From Lolium rigidum (Eukaryota > Streptophyta > Magnoliopsida > Poales > Poaceae), in the NCBI RefSeq assembly GCF_022539505.1, contig NC_061510.1, positions 223,160,043-223,224,042 of the forward strand: 64,000 bases of DNA. The letters are read 5' to 3'. The translations under genes and the position numbers were made by a program. Below, piece after piece: positions 45,701 to 55,464 of this stretch (position 1 is the stretch's first letter; each line of letters starts with the position of its first letter). The notes beneath the pieces are model-generated. The model did no database searches, was not told the origin of the DNA, and was given only the letters and a program-made list of their open reading frames with translations.

Positions 45701-48700
45701 ACAAGTCCTCGACCGACGGGGAAAGTGACCTCCGCTTCCTCGCCGACGGGGAACGGAGGAGGAGAGCGATGACGATCGCTTCTCCTGGGACGACTTCACC
45801 TCCTCCGAGGAGGAGGAGAGGAGGAGGAGGAGGAGGACACCTCCTCCGACGAACCGCCGGCCAAGCGCTTCGCCCGGCCGGGAATCTCGGCGACTTCGAC
45901 AGCGACGACGACGACGCCGACGAGGAGGACGAGGACAACGAGGGTCCGCCGGCGGCCGCTACGGCAGCGACGACGAGCCCGCCGGGAGTAGCGCCGGCAG
46001 CGACGACGGCGACGACGAGGGCAGCGACGGCCCGTAGATAGGACCCTTAGCATAGGATCAGGAGTAGTAGATGGGGCAATGTATCCCCTTAGTACTTCCT
46101 TTTGAGAGCAATCAGCTCTTTATGTAAGAAATCTCGTTTATCAATGAAGAATTTCCCCAATTTGATTTTGCCGATTTCCTTTATGCCAATTTAGCCGATT
46201 TCCCCATACTGACTTTGCCGATTGTCCACTTAGCCAATGCTCAACGAACCGATGGCAACGCATCGGTCCCTCATAATCCGCCCTTCATCTCTTCGACTAC
46301 CACGTGGCCTCCCAAGCAGACTACCCTTCACTAGGCCACGTGGTAGTCGAAGAGATGAAGGGTAGTCTCGCTTGGGAGGCCACGTGGTAGTCGAAGAGAT
46401 GAAGGGCGGATTATGAGGGACCGATGCGTTGCCATCGGTTCATTGAGCATTGGCTAAGTGGACAATCGGCAAAGTCGTATGAGGGAAGTCGGCTAAATTG
46501 GCATAAAAGAAATCGGCAAAATCAAATTGGGGAAATTCTTCATTCATAAACGAGATTTCTACATAGAGCTCATTGCTCTCAAAAGGAAGTACTAAGGGGA
46601 TACATTGCCCCATCTACTACTACCGATCCTATGCTAAGAGTCCTATCTACGGGCCGTCGCTGCCCTCGTCGTCGCCGTCTGCCGCCGCCGTCGGCGCTAC
46701 TCCCGGCGGGCTCGTCGTCGGCTCGCCGTAGCGGCCGCCGGCAGGACCCTCGTTGTCCTCGTCCTCCTCGTCGGCGTCGTCGTCGTCGCCGTCGAAGTCG
46801 CTGAGATTCCCGGCCGAGGCGTAGCGCTTGGCCGGCGGTTCGTTGGAGGAGGTGTCGTCCTCCTCCTCCTCCTCCTCCTCCTCCTCCTTGGAGAAGGTGA
46901 AGTCATCACAGGAGAAGCGATCGTCATCGCTCTCCTCCTCCGTCTCCCCGTCGGCGAGGAAGCGGAGGTCACTTTCCCCGTCGGTCGAGGACTTGTCGTC
47001 CTCAGACCAGATGGAGAAGTCGTGAGTGGGCTCATCCCCGGCTTCGATGGCGCGGCGGATGTTGGCCGCGTGGGCCTCCTCCGGGTCCCACTCCGGCGTC
47101 GGCTCGCGGGAGGAGGAGGATTCGATGGAAAGACCCGATGAGGCGGAGGAAGAAGAAGACATGGTGGCGCAGGAGGGCCTTTGGAGTGCTAATGCGAAGA
47201 GGATGAAGAAGCAAACTGTTTTGAACGGTTAAATAAAAGGGGATATAGTGGAGATTCAATGCCACAGCAGTTTCCGAGGAAGTGGTGCCCAACAGAAAAA
47301 AAAATTTGCCAGGTCACGCGGAGAAGTGGAGGAGGCAAGGCATCATGATGAAGGATACTGCGGCGGTTCCGCTCTGCCACGACATGACCCGACGAAGAAA
47401 AAAGCAGTGATTTTGGAATTGTCATTTCCAAAACCAGGGGGCATGTGTTATCACCGAATTTGACCGGATCAGAGGTGGGCCGCGATTGAAGATGGGCTTG
47501 AAGAATATACATGGAAGAAATACATGAATCGGCCTTATATGCAAAGTTTGGGCTAGTTTGCCCGTATATCTGTAACATAGTAGGATACGTGTCGGTTAGA
47601 TGGAGTTTGGGCTCGTGCCCTGCTGGGATTATTCCCACGTTAGAAAGTCTACGGACTATAAATATGTATCTAGGGTTTATGAAATAAACAACAATCACGT
47701 TCACCACAAACCAATCTAGGCGCATCGCCAACTCCCTTGTCTCGAGGGTTTCTTCCGGTAGATCGCATCTTGCGATCTAGCGACACGTTATTCGCGTCAT
47801 GCGTTGCTCGAAGCCTTTTGATGGCGAGCAACGTAGTTATCATAGATGTGTTAGGGTTAGCATTGTTCATCGTATCATATGCTGTCGTCGTGCAACCCTT
47901 AGACGTCTAGCCGTCCTTACACCTATCTTAGGTGTAAGGGCGGCACCCCACTTGATCATTATTTAGTAGATCCGATCCGTTATGATTGCTCCTTGTTCTT
48001 CAAGGATTAGTTTAACATCTGCATAGTTAGGCCTTACAAACGGGTTGAAGGATCCAGTGGCGCGTAGGGTGTAGTTTGCTAGCCCTAGACACGATGTTCC
48101 GAGGATCAACTTCGTGTTGGTTTTAGGCCTTGTCTAGGGTCGGTTTACGATCACCGTGCGTGGCCGCCGTGCTCAATCACGAGTAGGATGTTCCGATTAT
48201 GCGGTGAAAACCCTAAATCGTAGTAGGTCGTTTTAGCTTTATTTTGATCAAGCGAGACCACCATCCGATCGTACACCTCGTACGGATCATGGGTGGATCG
48301 GCTCCTCGAGCCGATTCACAGGACAACCCGAGAGCCGATCGAGGCTCGTATTTAATGTTTACGTGTATGCCATGCAGAAACTAAGCGAGGCACATCCAAC
48401 ACCTTCCCGACCGGTATAGGTCAGGTGGCACGCCCTTGCATCAGGATCGGACGTGCGTGCCGAGTATTTGCGGGCCGTCGCTCGGAGGGACCAAGGCCAG
48501 CCGCAGTCCTGGAAGCCTCCCGGCTCTACAGTGTTGCCCGTCGCTGCTCGCCGGTGGGTTTCTGACCGCAACAATAGTAGGTCAAATCGGTGTTGGCTGT
48601 CCGGGTAGATCCTATGTGGATATCTAGGGGGTGTTCTACTCCAAGGCAATACTGCCATTGCCACATGTCCTTATATTGCGTTAAAATTAAGGCAAGATAC

Positions 48701-51700
48701 ATATGGGTGGATGTATAAACATTTAAGCTGGACGACAAAGTGCAGCTTCCAAGCAAAGTGACGCTATATGGACCAAGGAGTCGGAGACGAATTTAAGTCT
48801 AAGACTAATATGAGAGGGAATGAGAGAAGAAAAAACACCCATATATTTTAGCGCTTATGTATGCCTTACTAATATTAGTCGCATAAATACGCAACGGCAT
48901 AACAACAATGTAAAGAAGACATAGCTGAAGACGAAACGGGGAGCCAAATTCGCAGCAACACGTGGGCACTTAGCTAGTTAGATGCTAAAATATCCCAACA
49001 ACTTCCAGGATGAATCAGAAAGGAGTAACTCTTCCTGATCTTTGCAATTTCTTATTCATTTTCTCCTCCAAATTGTTAGGAACAACCGTTATATTTTCAT
49101 CCAATAACCTAAAAAAGTTCTTTGCGAGTTTTGCTGTACAAAAATTTGTACAAAGTTGAAATCTAAATGGAGTTCTTGTAATACCAGATAGTTTACAGAC
49201 ATCACATGTCTCTCCAAATAAAATAAAAAACAGAACAGGGTACTGAATCTGAAAATGTAGCTTCACTGTTGCATGTAAGAAACAACCTTTTTTTTATTGT
49301 AACCTCCTTAGGGTAAATCTAAAGTTGCCAAAAATACACACTAAAAAACAGACCTGCCGAATAAGAAAATTAATCTAGATATACAATTTGAAGATGGAAA
49401 ACCGATAACGCTAACAGTTTACTAGACTATCTCAAAGGCATCCATGTAACAACGAAGGTACAACAGCTTACACTGTCAGGAATATTAGCATCTGCACCAG
49501 CCAGAACTAAGCACTTAAGGATGGCAGTTGAACCATGAGTGGTAGCGATCATTAAGGGTGTCTCTTTACAAGTACCATCCACATCAGCACCAGCCTAACA
49601 ATAAAAAACCTGGGTTATATGCTTCGCAGAACACACATCTAAACTGTGTCTCAATGATTTGAGGAGAAATACAGAAATTCACCTCCAACATCCTCTCTTT
49701 ATGTTATTACAATAATGTGTAAGTTGATGTATGAAGATGACATACCTCAAGCAGGACCTTCACGCATTTCAGTGAGCCCATAATAGTAGCAAGAACAAGC
49801 ACTGTATAACCAGTACCACCCAAAGCTATCGTATGCTGTTAAAAGAATAAGAAATTAGAAATCCCTTCTAACTACGACCGGCATACAACTTACTGGAGGA
49901 GAAGGGTCAAGACCTATATATATAATACATAGCAGATACAAGTATACAACCTACTGTGAGTAAAAGACTAAAAGCTTATGCCAAAATAATGAAATAACAA
50001 AATTAGCATACACAAATACTGCAGAAGTAAATGGATTAGATTCTCATATTGTTTATGAAAGATGATGAATCATTAAGAGATTACTAAGCACATTGTTCAA
50101 ATAGTCAGAGTACATCATGAAAGGATGGAAGAAACTAAAATCATCAATTGCAGTTTAAAGTTTATACAGTGAGATTATGCATAGATAATGCCAAATGGTG
50201 CTTGGGAGCATTTCCTCCCTTTTCAAACTAACATTTTTTCGTTCTTCAACCAATATTACGAAACATTCTTGCATGTAGATGAATCATCATTACGATCAGA
50301 TTTCATGTTTCATGGAAATATTTACACTTTTTTGTTTGTGGGAAAAGAACCAAATCACCTCAAATGCCCTTTTAGCTCCTCATTCTCAGAAATTAATAAA
50401 CAAGAACTTGAGGGTACACATGATCCACTCTAACATCTGCCTGCCAAATTTCTATTAATTTTTCACTCATTCTTTCAGTTTGGGGGAAAAAAGAGATGTG
50501 AGCTCAGGTGCTGAAACTTTCTGCTCAGTTATGCATATGCTAAAAAAAAGAGGTCAGGGTCTTATTCCCCTTTTGAACAAAAAAAACGCTGGAAAAAAGA
50601 AGAATGTTGTGGCCTACGGTGAGTCTCTAGACTCCAGGTACCTTCAAAATGTCTCTAGACTCCACTTGGTCACTGGTAGAATGTGTGCAGTGAAACAGGA
50701 AAATACAGCTCTCAAAAGGAGATTATACATTGATCAGAGAAAATGGATTCATTTGAAAAAAGATAAAAGTTGTTGCTCGTGTTACCAAGACAATATTACC
50801 GAGACTATGGTTTGAAAACTGGAGCAGGTAAGAACCGAGCTCTGTCTGATTACAGCTTAAAGCTAAGAAGGAATAGAGACACAAGTGCAATACAACAAAG
50901 CCAGACACATGAAAAAAAACTCAAATAGCCTGAAGTTGATGTACAGGGAAACAATGAAATACGTAAACGACTATTATTGTGGATTTCGCCATTCTAAATA
51001 GCTCCAAAGTTGAGAAAAAGAATAAGCGAGAGTGATCCTTACGTCTGCATGGTGGTCCAGTAAAACCTTCATGATATCATCCCGCCCAAAACGGGCAGCA
51101 AGATGGAGTGCTGTCCCACCAAAATGTACTGCATCAACATCAGCTCCTTTGGATAGTAAGAGCTCTACTATTTCACAGCTTCCTGGATAAAAATTACAGG
51201 ATATATCGATCTTTAGTCCACTATAGATTCATTGCTGTAAGTCCTTGTATTCACAGTGATTTGCTATTGCTATCCTATCCAAGATGTGTTAAGACACTAC
51301 AAACAAGAAGAAAGCCTATAACTCTGAATAAGAAAATACACAGAAATACAGAGTAAATAAATATGGCTTTTAAATTGGTCGAATATGCATGATTTGGACA
51401 TATAAACTAAATTAACAATATAATTAGAAGATAATGGCCTGCTAATTATTTTTCCGGGTGATATGATGTCTATGGGGAAAAAGGAAAGAATTTTTGCATG
51501 CATACAGCCAGCACCTTACTCCTTTCTTCAGATATTTGCCACTAAATAAAAGGAATGTCAAATCAGAAATCTGTACTCGAATGTCTCATCACCGATATAA
51601 GGATCCCCATTCAGTAGAAATGTAGAAACAGAGCACTTGGGGAAGATGAGTATGTGCAATAGATACTTATGGCGTGGAGATGGATACTACCTTCTTCTCC

Positions 51701-52397
51701 GGCAGCAAGATGGAGAGGAGGACTGCCAGTGTCGGTGCCCTTGTGTACATCAGCACCTTGATCAAGGAAGTAACGCACCAAATCCACATCCTTATTGGCA
51801 ATCGCAAAGGTGAAAGGTGTTTCGCCTGCCAGGGACACCAAATTAAGCAGAGAGGCTTCAGCCCACTGAAAGGGGGAAAACAAACACATCGATCGAAGAA
51901 TCTACCACTATAATCCCTAAATATATAAGCAAGGGCCAAGGGGAAGGGAGAGGGGTTGAAGGTAGCGCGCGCACCCCCCGGGCCGACGTCGTTGACATCC
52001 AGCAGGAGGTCCTCGACCAGGTAGCGGCACAGGGGCAGGCTGCCGCCTAGGGCGGCGGTGTGCAACAAGCCAGTGCCGTAGCCGTCCCTGACCGCCCCCA
52101 GCTTCTCGGCGAGGCGGCGGCCTTCCGCGCCTCTGCCCACCGTCCTCACAGCCCCTGAAACGCAGAAGGATAAATAAAATCAGCACGGAAACAGAGGAGG
52201 GCAGGAAAATGAAGGGCATAATCGCCGGCGTAGAGGGGGCGCGTACTCTTGACGAGGCGGAGGTCGCCGTCATAGGCCGCCGCGAGGAAGCCCTGGTCGA
52301 AGGTAGGGTTGGAAGAGAATCGGGTGGGTTCGCAGGGAGGGAGGCCGCCACTTCGGTCGAAGGCGGCGGGAGGGAAGAGAGGCGTCTGCGGCGCCAT
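39706..52397 (-). CDS. ankyrin-repeat and TPR protein, 11 exons, frame intact
   Basis: Minus-strand exons: 52397-52247, 52154-51975, 51825-51691, 51182-51043, 49835-49746, 49594-49472, 43385-43236, 42104-42018, 40313-40143, 40019-39940 and 39787-39706. All introns are GT-AG and all phases join, giving 1389 nt and 462 residues. Ankyrin repeats span about 65-300 (GETPFTFAIA, GSPPLHLAA, GGTALHLAARFGRDDIMKVL, KETPLMIATTHGS, LGRVPIEIAARSG). TPRs span about 325-445 (AHGAFKKGDYLVAARIYAE, ALDLDPGNATMLCNRSLCWL, KACYREGSALMLLKDYKKAC). This order and length match plant ankyrin-TPR proteins such as Arabidopsis TPR10, thought to act as co-chaperones in cytosol or plastid; the role here is inferred. MAPQTPLF was chosen as the start; an in-frame ATG lies 189 nt upstream, but the stretch between reads like 5' UTR. 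Intron 6 is 6.1 kb because of a retroelement insertion. Confidence 0.88.
41561..41869 (-). mobile_element. TRIM/SMART-like mini LTR element, 309 bp
   Basis: Two terminal direct repeats of about 73 bp (41561-41633 and 41797-41869) share GCACTAGCCAACGCAACC and CAATCTA(T/C)TTATACACTT. A perfect 5-bp duplication, TAAGC, flanks the unit (41556-41560 and 41870-41874). On the minus strand the inner side of the first repeat reads TAGTATCGGAGACC, close to the initiator-tRNA primer site TGGTATCAGAGCC, and a purine-rich GAGGAGGGG precedes the second repeat. There is no coding frame. It lies in intron 8 of the ankyrin-TPR gene. Confidence 0.7.
42201..42294. mobile_element. Stowaway-like MITE forming a near-perfect hairpin
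   Basis: GATCCATAATAAGTGTCGGG and its facing CCCGACAGTTATTATGGATC belong to arms of about 33 bp around a short loop (GAAATTTGGACTAAGTT). The right end is GAAGAGAG followed by TA. It lies in intron 7 of the ankyrin-TPR gene. Confidence 0.65.
42370..42472. mobile_element. Stowaway MITE, 103 bp
   Basis: CTCCCTCCGATCCATATTAC and AAGTAATATGAATCGGAGGAAG form the terminal inverted repeats. TA flanks both sides (42368-42369 and 42473-42474). It lies in intron 7 of the ankyrin-TPR gene. Confidence 0.8.
44103..45255 (-). repeat. left LTR of the inverted dimer
   Basis: 1153 bp, minus orientation (plus strand starts TGTTGCGGTC and ends GGTGATAACA). It keeps the GCCTAGATCGCA / TGCGATCTAGGC stem-loop at about 44902-44930. 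Confidence 0.85.
45462..45471 (+). promoter_or_regulatory. TATTTAACCG box of the left-arm ORF
   Basis: TATTTAACCG starts 73 bp upstream of the ATG at 45535, matching the boxes at 47226-47235 and 29174-29183. Confidence 0.5.
45535..46041 (+). pseudogene. element antisense-type ORF, left arm, frameshifted
   Basis: Begins MSSSSSASSGLSIESSSSRE and follows the right-arm copy (47162-46647) through DGESDLRFLADGE. It then loses frame to an Arg/Gly-rich run, later reading NLGDFDSDDDDADEEDEDNE again. Compared with the intact mirror copy, it has at least two frame changes. The orientation is opposite to the LTR in the same arm, as in the gag-only element. Confidence 0.6.
46260..46420. repeat. centre of the inverted dimer
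   Basis: A 21-bp word, CCACGTGGTAGTCGAAGAGA, occurs twice in tandem on the right of the centre and once inverted on the left. The joint therefore includes a short local duplication, as expected if template switching or repair built the palindrome. Confidence 0.6.
46647..47162 (-). CDS. element antisense-type ORF, right arm, intact
   Basis: 171 codons, from ATG at 47162, 284 bp inside the LTR at 47446. It begins MSSSSSASSGLSIESSSSRE and contains HAANIRRAIEAGDEPTHDFS, then SDLRFLADGETEEESDDD. A long Glu run (EEEEEEEEEDD) and PPAKRYASAGNLSDFDGDDD follow, and it ends in an acidic tail. The PPxKR patch followed by an acidic run is the module seen twice in the ORF at 28666-29097, though overall identity is low. 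It is on the strand opposite to its LTR. The HAANIRRAIEAG stretch looks like an amphipathic helix. No known domain recognised. Confidence 0.6.
   Translation of the reverse strand: MSSSSSASSGLSIESSSSREPTPEWDPEEAHAANIRRAIEAGDEPTHDFSIWSEDDKSSTDGESDLRFLADGETEEESDDDRFSCDDFTFSKEEEEEEEEEDDTSSNEPPAKRYASAGNLSDFDGDDDDADEEDEDNEGPAGGRYGEPTTSPPGVAPTAAADGDDEGSDGP
47226..47235 (-). promoter_or_regulatory. TATTTAACCG box of the right-arm ORF
   Basis: The minus strand reads TATTTAACCG, 73 bp upstream of the ATG at 47162. Confidence 0.5.
47446..48573 (+). repeat. right LTR of the inverted dimer
   Basis: 1128 bp, plus orientation, TGTTATCACC to GCAACA. It differs from the left LTR by small deletions, including one that shortens the GATCGCA-TCT-TGCGATC stem-loop region near 47755-47785. 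Confidence 0.85.
49836..51042. other. intron 4 of the ankyrin-TPR gene
   Basis: 1.2 kb, AT-rich, with no recognised element. Short frames here have no protein-like character. Confidence 0.6.
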
Positions 52398-53668
52398 GGC
52401 GACGGTGGTGGTGGTGGTGGCAGGTAGGGTTTTAGGCAGGGGTTGGAGACGGTGAGGAAGAGGGAGGAGCAGGCGGAGTAGAGTGGAGGCCTGGGACTGG
52501 GAGGACGACGCGTGCGGGAGCAGCGGGACTGCGGGGACAGAAAATAGGAGATGGGACTGCACGGCGAATTTCCATTGTACTCGCATAGCTCGTTTCTAAA
52601 AAAATAAATCAAAAACTACATTTTAAAGTTTTTTTCAAAAAATATGAAACTAAATCTACATGTAGACGATGTTATGTTATTTTTGTGCAGCACGAATATA
52701 AGGTATATTGATTTCAAATTTACACGTTGGCAGAACACAATATTGTCTACATCTTGATTTTTTTTCATTTTTATTAAAACTTTAAAATGTCTTTTTCGAA
52801 TTTTGAAAAAAAAAGACCTAGATGTAGCTTAAGTTGTAAAAGTCCACTATCTACTAAGCTCTACTATTTCCTCCGTCTCACAAAAGTTATCTTATCTTTA
52901 TCAAAATTTAAATGTATTTAAACACTATCTAGTATGTAGATATATTTAAATTTAGACAAATCAAAGACAAGTTTCGTGGAACGGAGAGAGTATTAAATGA
53001 TGGGCTGCATCTCTCAACACTCAACAACAAGCTCATCCAGGTCGCCGTATTGTGTTTCGTGATATGTTTCTGCCTACTCTTAGATACCAAAAATTGCTTA
53101 ATTATCTTACTTGACAAGTTCATACTCTTTACAGCTAAGCATGCTATCAAAAAATTATTTTAATCATTTGAATCTGCAAACAAATCAGATCTCAAGTACC
53201 ATAATCCCTTCCCAATGCACACGTGCCATAAAGATAAATCACCTCTCCGCCGTCGTACCCGTCCTTATTTCTCGCACATTTCTTTATCGCAGCGCTGCCT
53301 CCACCCTCGTTTGCCTCTTCTCATACCTCGAGGGAGTCAATGTCTCCGTGTATACATCGATGATTTTATCACCGAATTCTATACATTACATGAAAGGTGC
53401 TCGCAATCATATCAAGAACGAATATTTGGATTAAACAAAATATTAATCAAGTTTATAACTTGAAAATATTCCCTCGGGAATATATATCAGTCTTCATATA
53501 TCCATAAATAATAATAAAAAACAAAGACCCGTATGGTCATGTTGTGTTTGGATGCATAGAAAGTTAGCATGGAATTGAATTGGACAAAGATTCCAAATCA
53601 ATTGACTTCTAATTGAATTATGTTGTTTGAATGTGTTTGGAATTTGATTTGAAATCAAAGTGTGTAAC
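52398..53668. other. 5' region of the ankyrin-TPR gene
   Basis: 52398-52600 is C-rich on the minus strand and is the likely 5' UTR and promoter-proximal region. 52620-52860 is AT-rich with facing TTTAAAGTTTTTTTC / AAAACTTTAAAATG words, perhaps a decayed MITE. The rest holds one Stowaway element (52867-52990) and nothing else that I can name. Confidence 0.45.
52867..52990. mobile_element. Stowaway-like MITE, 124 bp
   Basis: The left end, TTTCCTCCGTCTCACAAAAG, faces ACAAGTTTCGTGGAACGGAG at the right. TA flanks both sides (52865-52866 and 52991-52992). It lies about 470 bp upstream of the ankyrin-TPR start codon. Confidence 0.7.
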
Positions 53669-54920
53669 TGAAAGGATCGTATGCCGCACCTAGAGGGGGG
53701 GGTGAATAGGTGCTAACCAATTTTTAGTTCTTTTTCAATTTAGGCTTGACACTAAAGGTAAATTCTCTAGATATGCAACTAAGTGAATTTACCTATATGA
53801 CAAGGATATCAACTAAGCAAGGTATAGCTACGCAATAGTAGATAGAGTGGGATAGAGGTAACCGAGAGTGGAGCACGCGATGACACGGAGATGATTCCCG
53901 TAGTTCCCTTCCTTTGCAAGAAGGTACGTCTACGTTTGGAGGAGTGTGGTTGCTACGCAAGCCAAACCAACAGCCACGAAGGCTTCACTCGGATCTCCTG
54001 TGAGCAACGCCACGAAGGCCTAGCCCACTTCCACTAAGGGATTTCCTCGAGGCGGAAACCGGGCCTTTACAAAGTTCTTGGGGCACACATCCACAACCAA
54101 ATTGGAGGCTCCCAAATCTGTAACAATACAACAATCAACAACAACACATCAACAACAAATCAACTAGGGAACCAAATAGGAACACTAGCATGAGATCCCT
54201 CAAACAAGAGAGGGGAAATGAAGAACGCTTCGGTGAGGATGTAGATCGGTGTCTTCTCCTTCGAATCTCCAAAGATCAAGAGCTTTGGTTGGGGGAGGAA
54301 GGAGATCTTGCAAATCTTGACTTTCTTGAGGTGGCTCTAATGGAGGTGGCTTGGCAGATTTCTTGTGTAATGATTGAGCAAGCAACCAAGGTAGAAGAAG
54401 GGGGTATTTATACCCTCTCTCAAAATTGAGCCGTTGCTGCTTCCGGGGGGCCGGATAATCCGGCCTAAGTAAGGGCCGGATAATCCGCCCCCCCCGGATA
54501 ATCCGGCCTTCGGAACAAAACCGTGACAAAATCCGGCCAAATGTCCGGCCCCATGCCAGACTTGTTTTTCTTCCAGTCCTTAGCCAAAATCGGGGGGGGG
54601 CGGATATTTCCAAAATATCCGGCCCGGATAATCCGGCCCGGGTACAATACCGGGACATTATCCGGGCAAATGTCCGGCCCCCATACTGCGCAACAATTCC
54701 TCGAGAGACTTAGCCAAAATCAGGGGGCCGGATATTTCAACAATATCCGGCCCGGATTATCCGGCCTGGCCAAACTTTTTCTGCTGACTTTTGACAGACG
54801 ATCAAATCCAACACACATGAATAATTATCTATGTAATCCCTGTACCACTTAATCAAACATTAGTGCATCACCTATATTGACATCAAACACACAAAACATA
54901 ATGTGAGAGATGTTCTTTCA
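53669..54920 (-). repeat. 3' LTR of the Sirevirus-like element
   Basis: 1252 bp. On the minus strand it begins TGAAAGAACATC and ends CGATCCTTTCA, so its tips form TGAAAG/CTTTCA. Just upstream (54921-54936) the minus strand reads CCAAAAATGGGGAGAT, the polypurine tract. A second purine-rich CCAAAGGGGGAGAAG lies at about 55397-55411. GGATAATCC palindromes crowd 54445-54775. Confidence 0.85.
54445..54775. repeat. cluster of CCGGATAATCCGG palindromes in the LTR
   Basis: At least five copies of GGATAATCC or GGATTATCC framed by CCGG/GGCC. There are also two CGGATATTT...AATATCCGG hairpins, and the partial words ACATTATCCGGGC and ATGTCCGGCC. The same motif recurs at 57009-57080 and 57470-57580. Confidence 0.85.
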
Positions 54921-54936
54921 ATCTCCCCATTTTTGG

Positions 54937-55464
54937 TGTTTGATGACAATATACGGATTTGCCAAGGAATCACAATAGAGACAAGCATGATGGCAAGACA
55001 TAGAGGCACTCCCCCTACATGTGTGCATATAAGTAATTTGCATTTGAATACAAATACACAACACATAGGAGTATGGTGCCTCAACACAAGAGATATCCAA
55101 CATGAGCTCTAACAAAAGACATTGACACATATGAAGTTGAGATAGGAAGCAAGAAATCATACCCATGTGTAGATATATAATGCGGAGATATAGCATCACA
55201 CACAATGTAATATCCTTGATCTCAACAAATAGAAATCCGAAAACCATAACAATGTCTCACACCACATAGCACATAGTTTTGAACGGCACACAAACAAACC
55301 AAATAGTTCAACTAAAGAGGGAACACAAGCAATATAAGAATGATAAACGCATATGCTTGTGCCCAAACCATGCAAATCCCCGAGAATCCTAATAGAACAC
55401 TTCTCCCCCTTTGGCATCGAGACGCCAAAAGGGGACAAGCGCGATGCTACATGTCCCATGAGAA
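54937..55464. other. non-coding stretch between the extra ORF and the 3' LTR
   Basis: AT-rich apart from the purine tract near 55397-55411. No gene was seen. Confidence 0.5.

Larger units (their letters stand above)
44103..48573. mobile_element. inverted dimer of retrotransposon 3' halves
   Basis: Left arm: LTR in minus orientation (44103-45255), interior, antisense-type ORF on plus. Right arm: the same parts mirrored, with the LTR in plus orientation (47446-48573). The arms, about 2.2 kb each, meet near 46330 at CTACCACGTGGCCTCCCAAG / CTTGGGAGGCCACGTGGTAG. Both LTRs begin TGTTATCACC and end GCAACA, the family of 23379-30556. No gag is left. Flanking bases (ATCCC left, ATAGT right) do not form a target duplication. 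The whole lies in intron 6 of the ankyrin-TPR gene. Confidence 0.85.

Noticed and set aside
44098..48578. Target-site duplication around the inverted dimer
   Set aside because: Flanking five bases are ATCCC and ATAGT. No duplication was found, so I do not claim normal integration.
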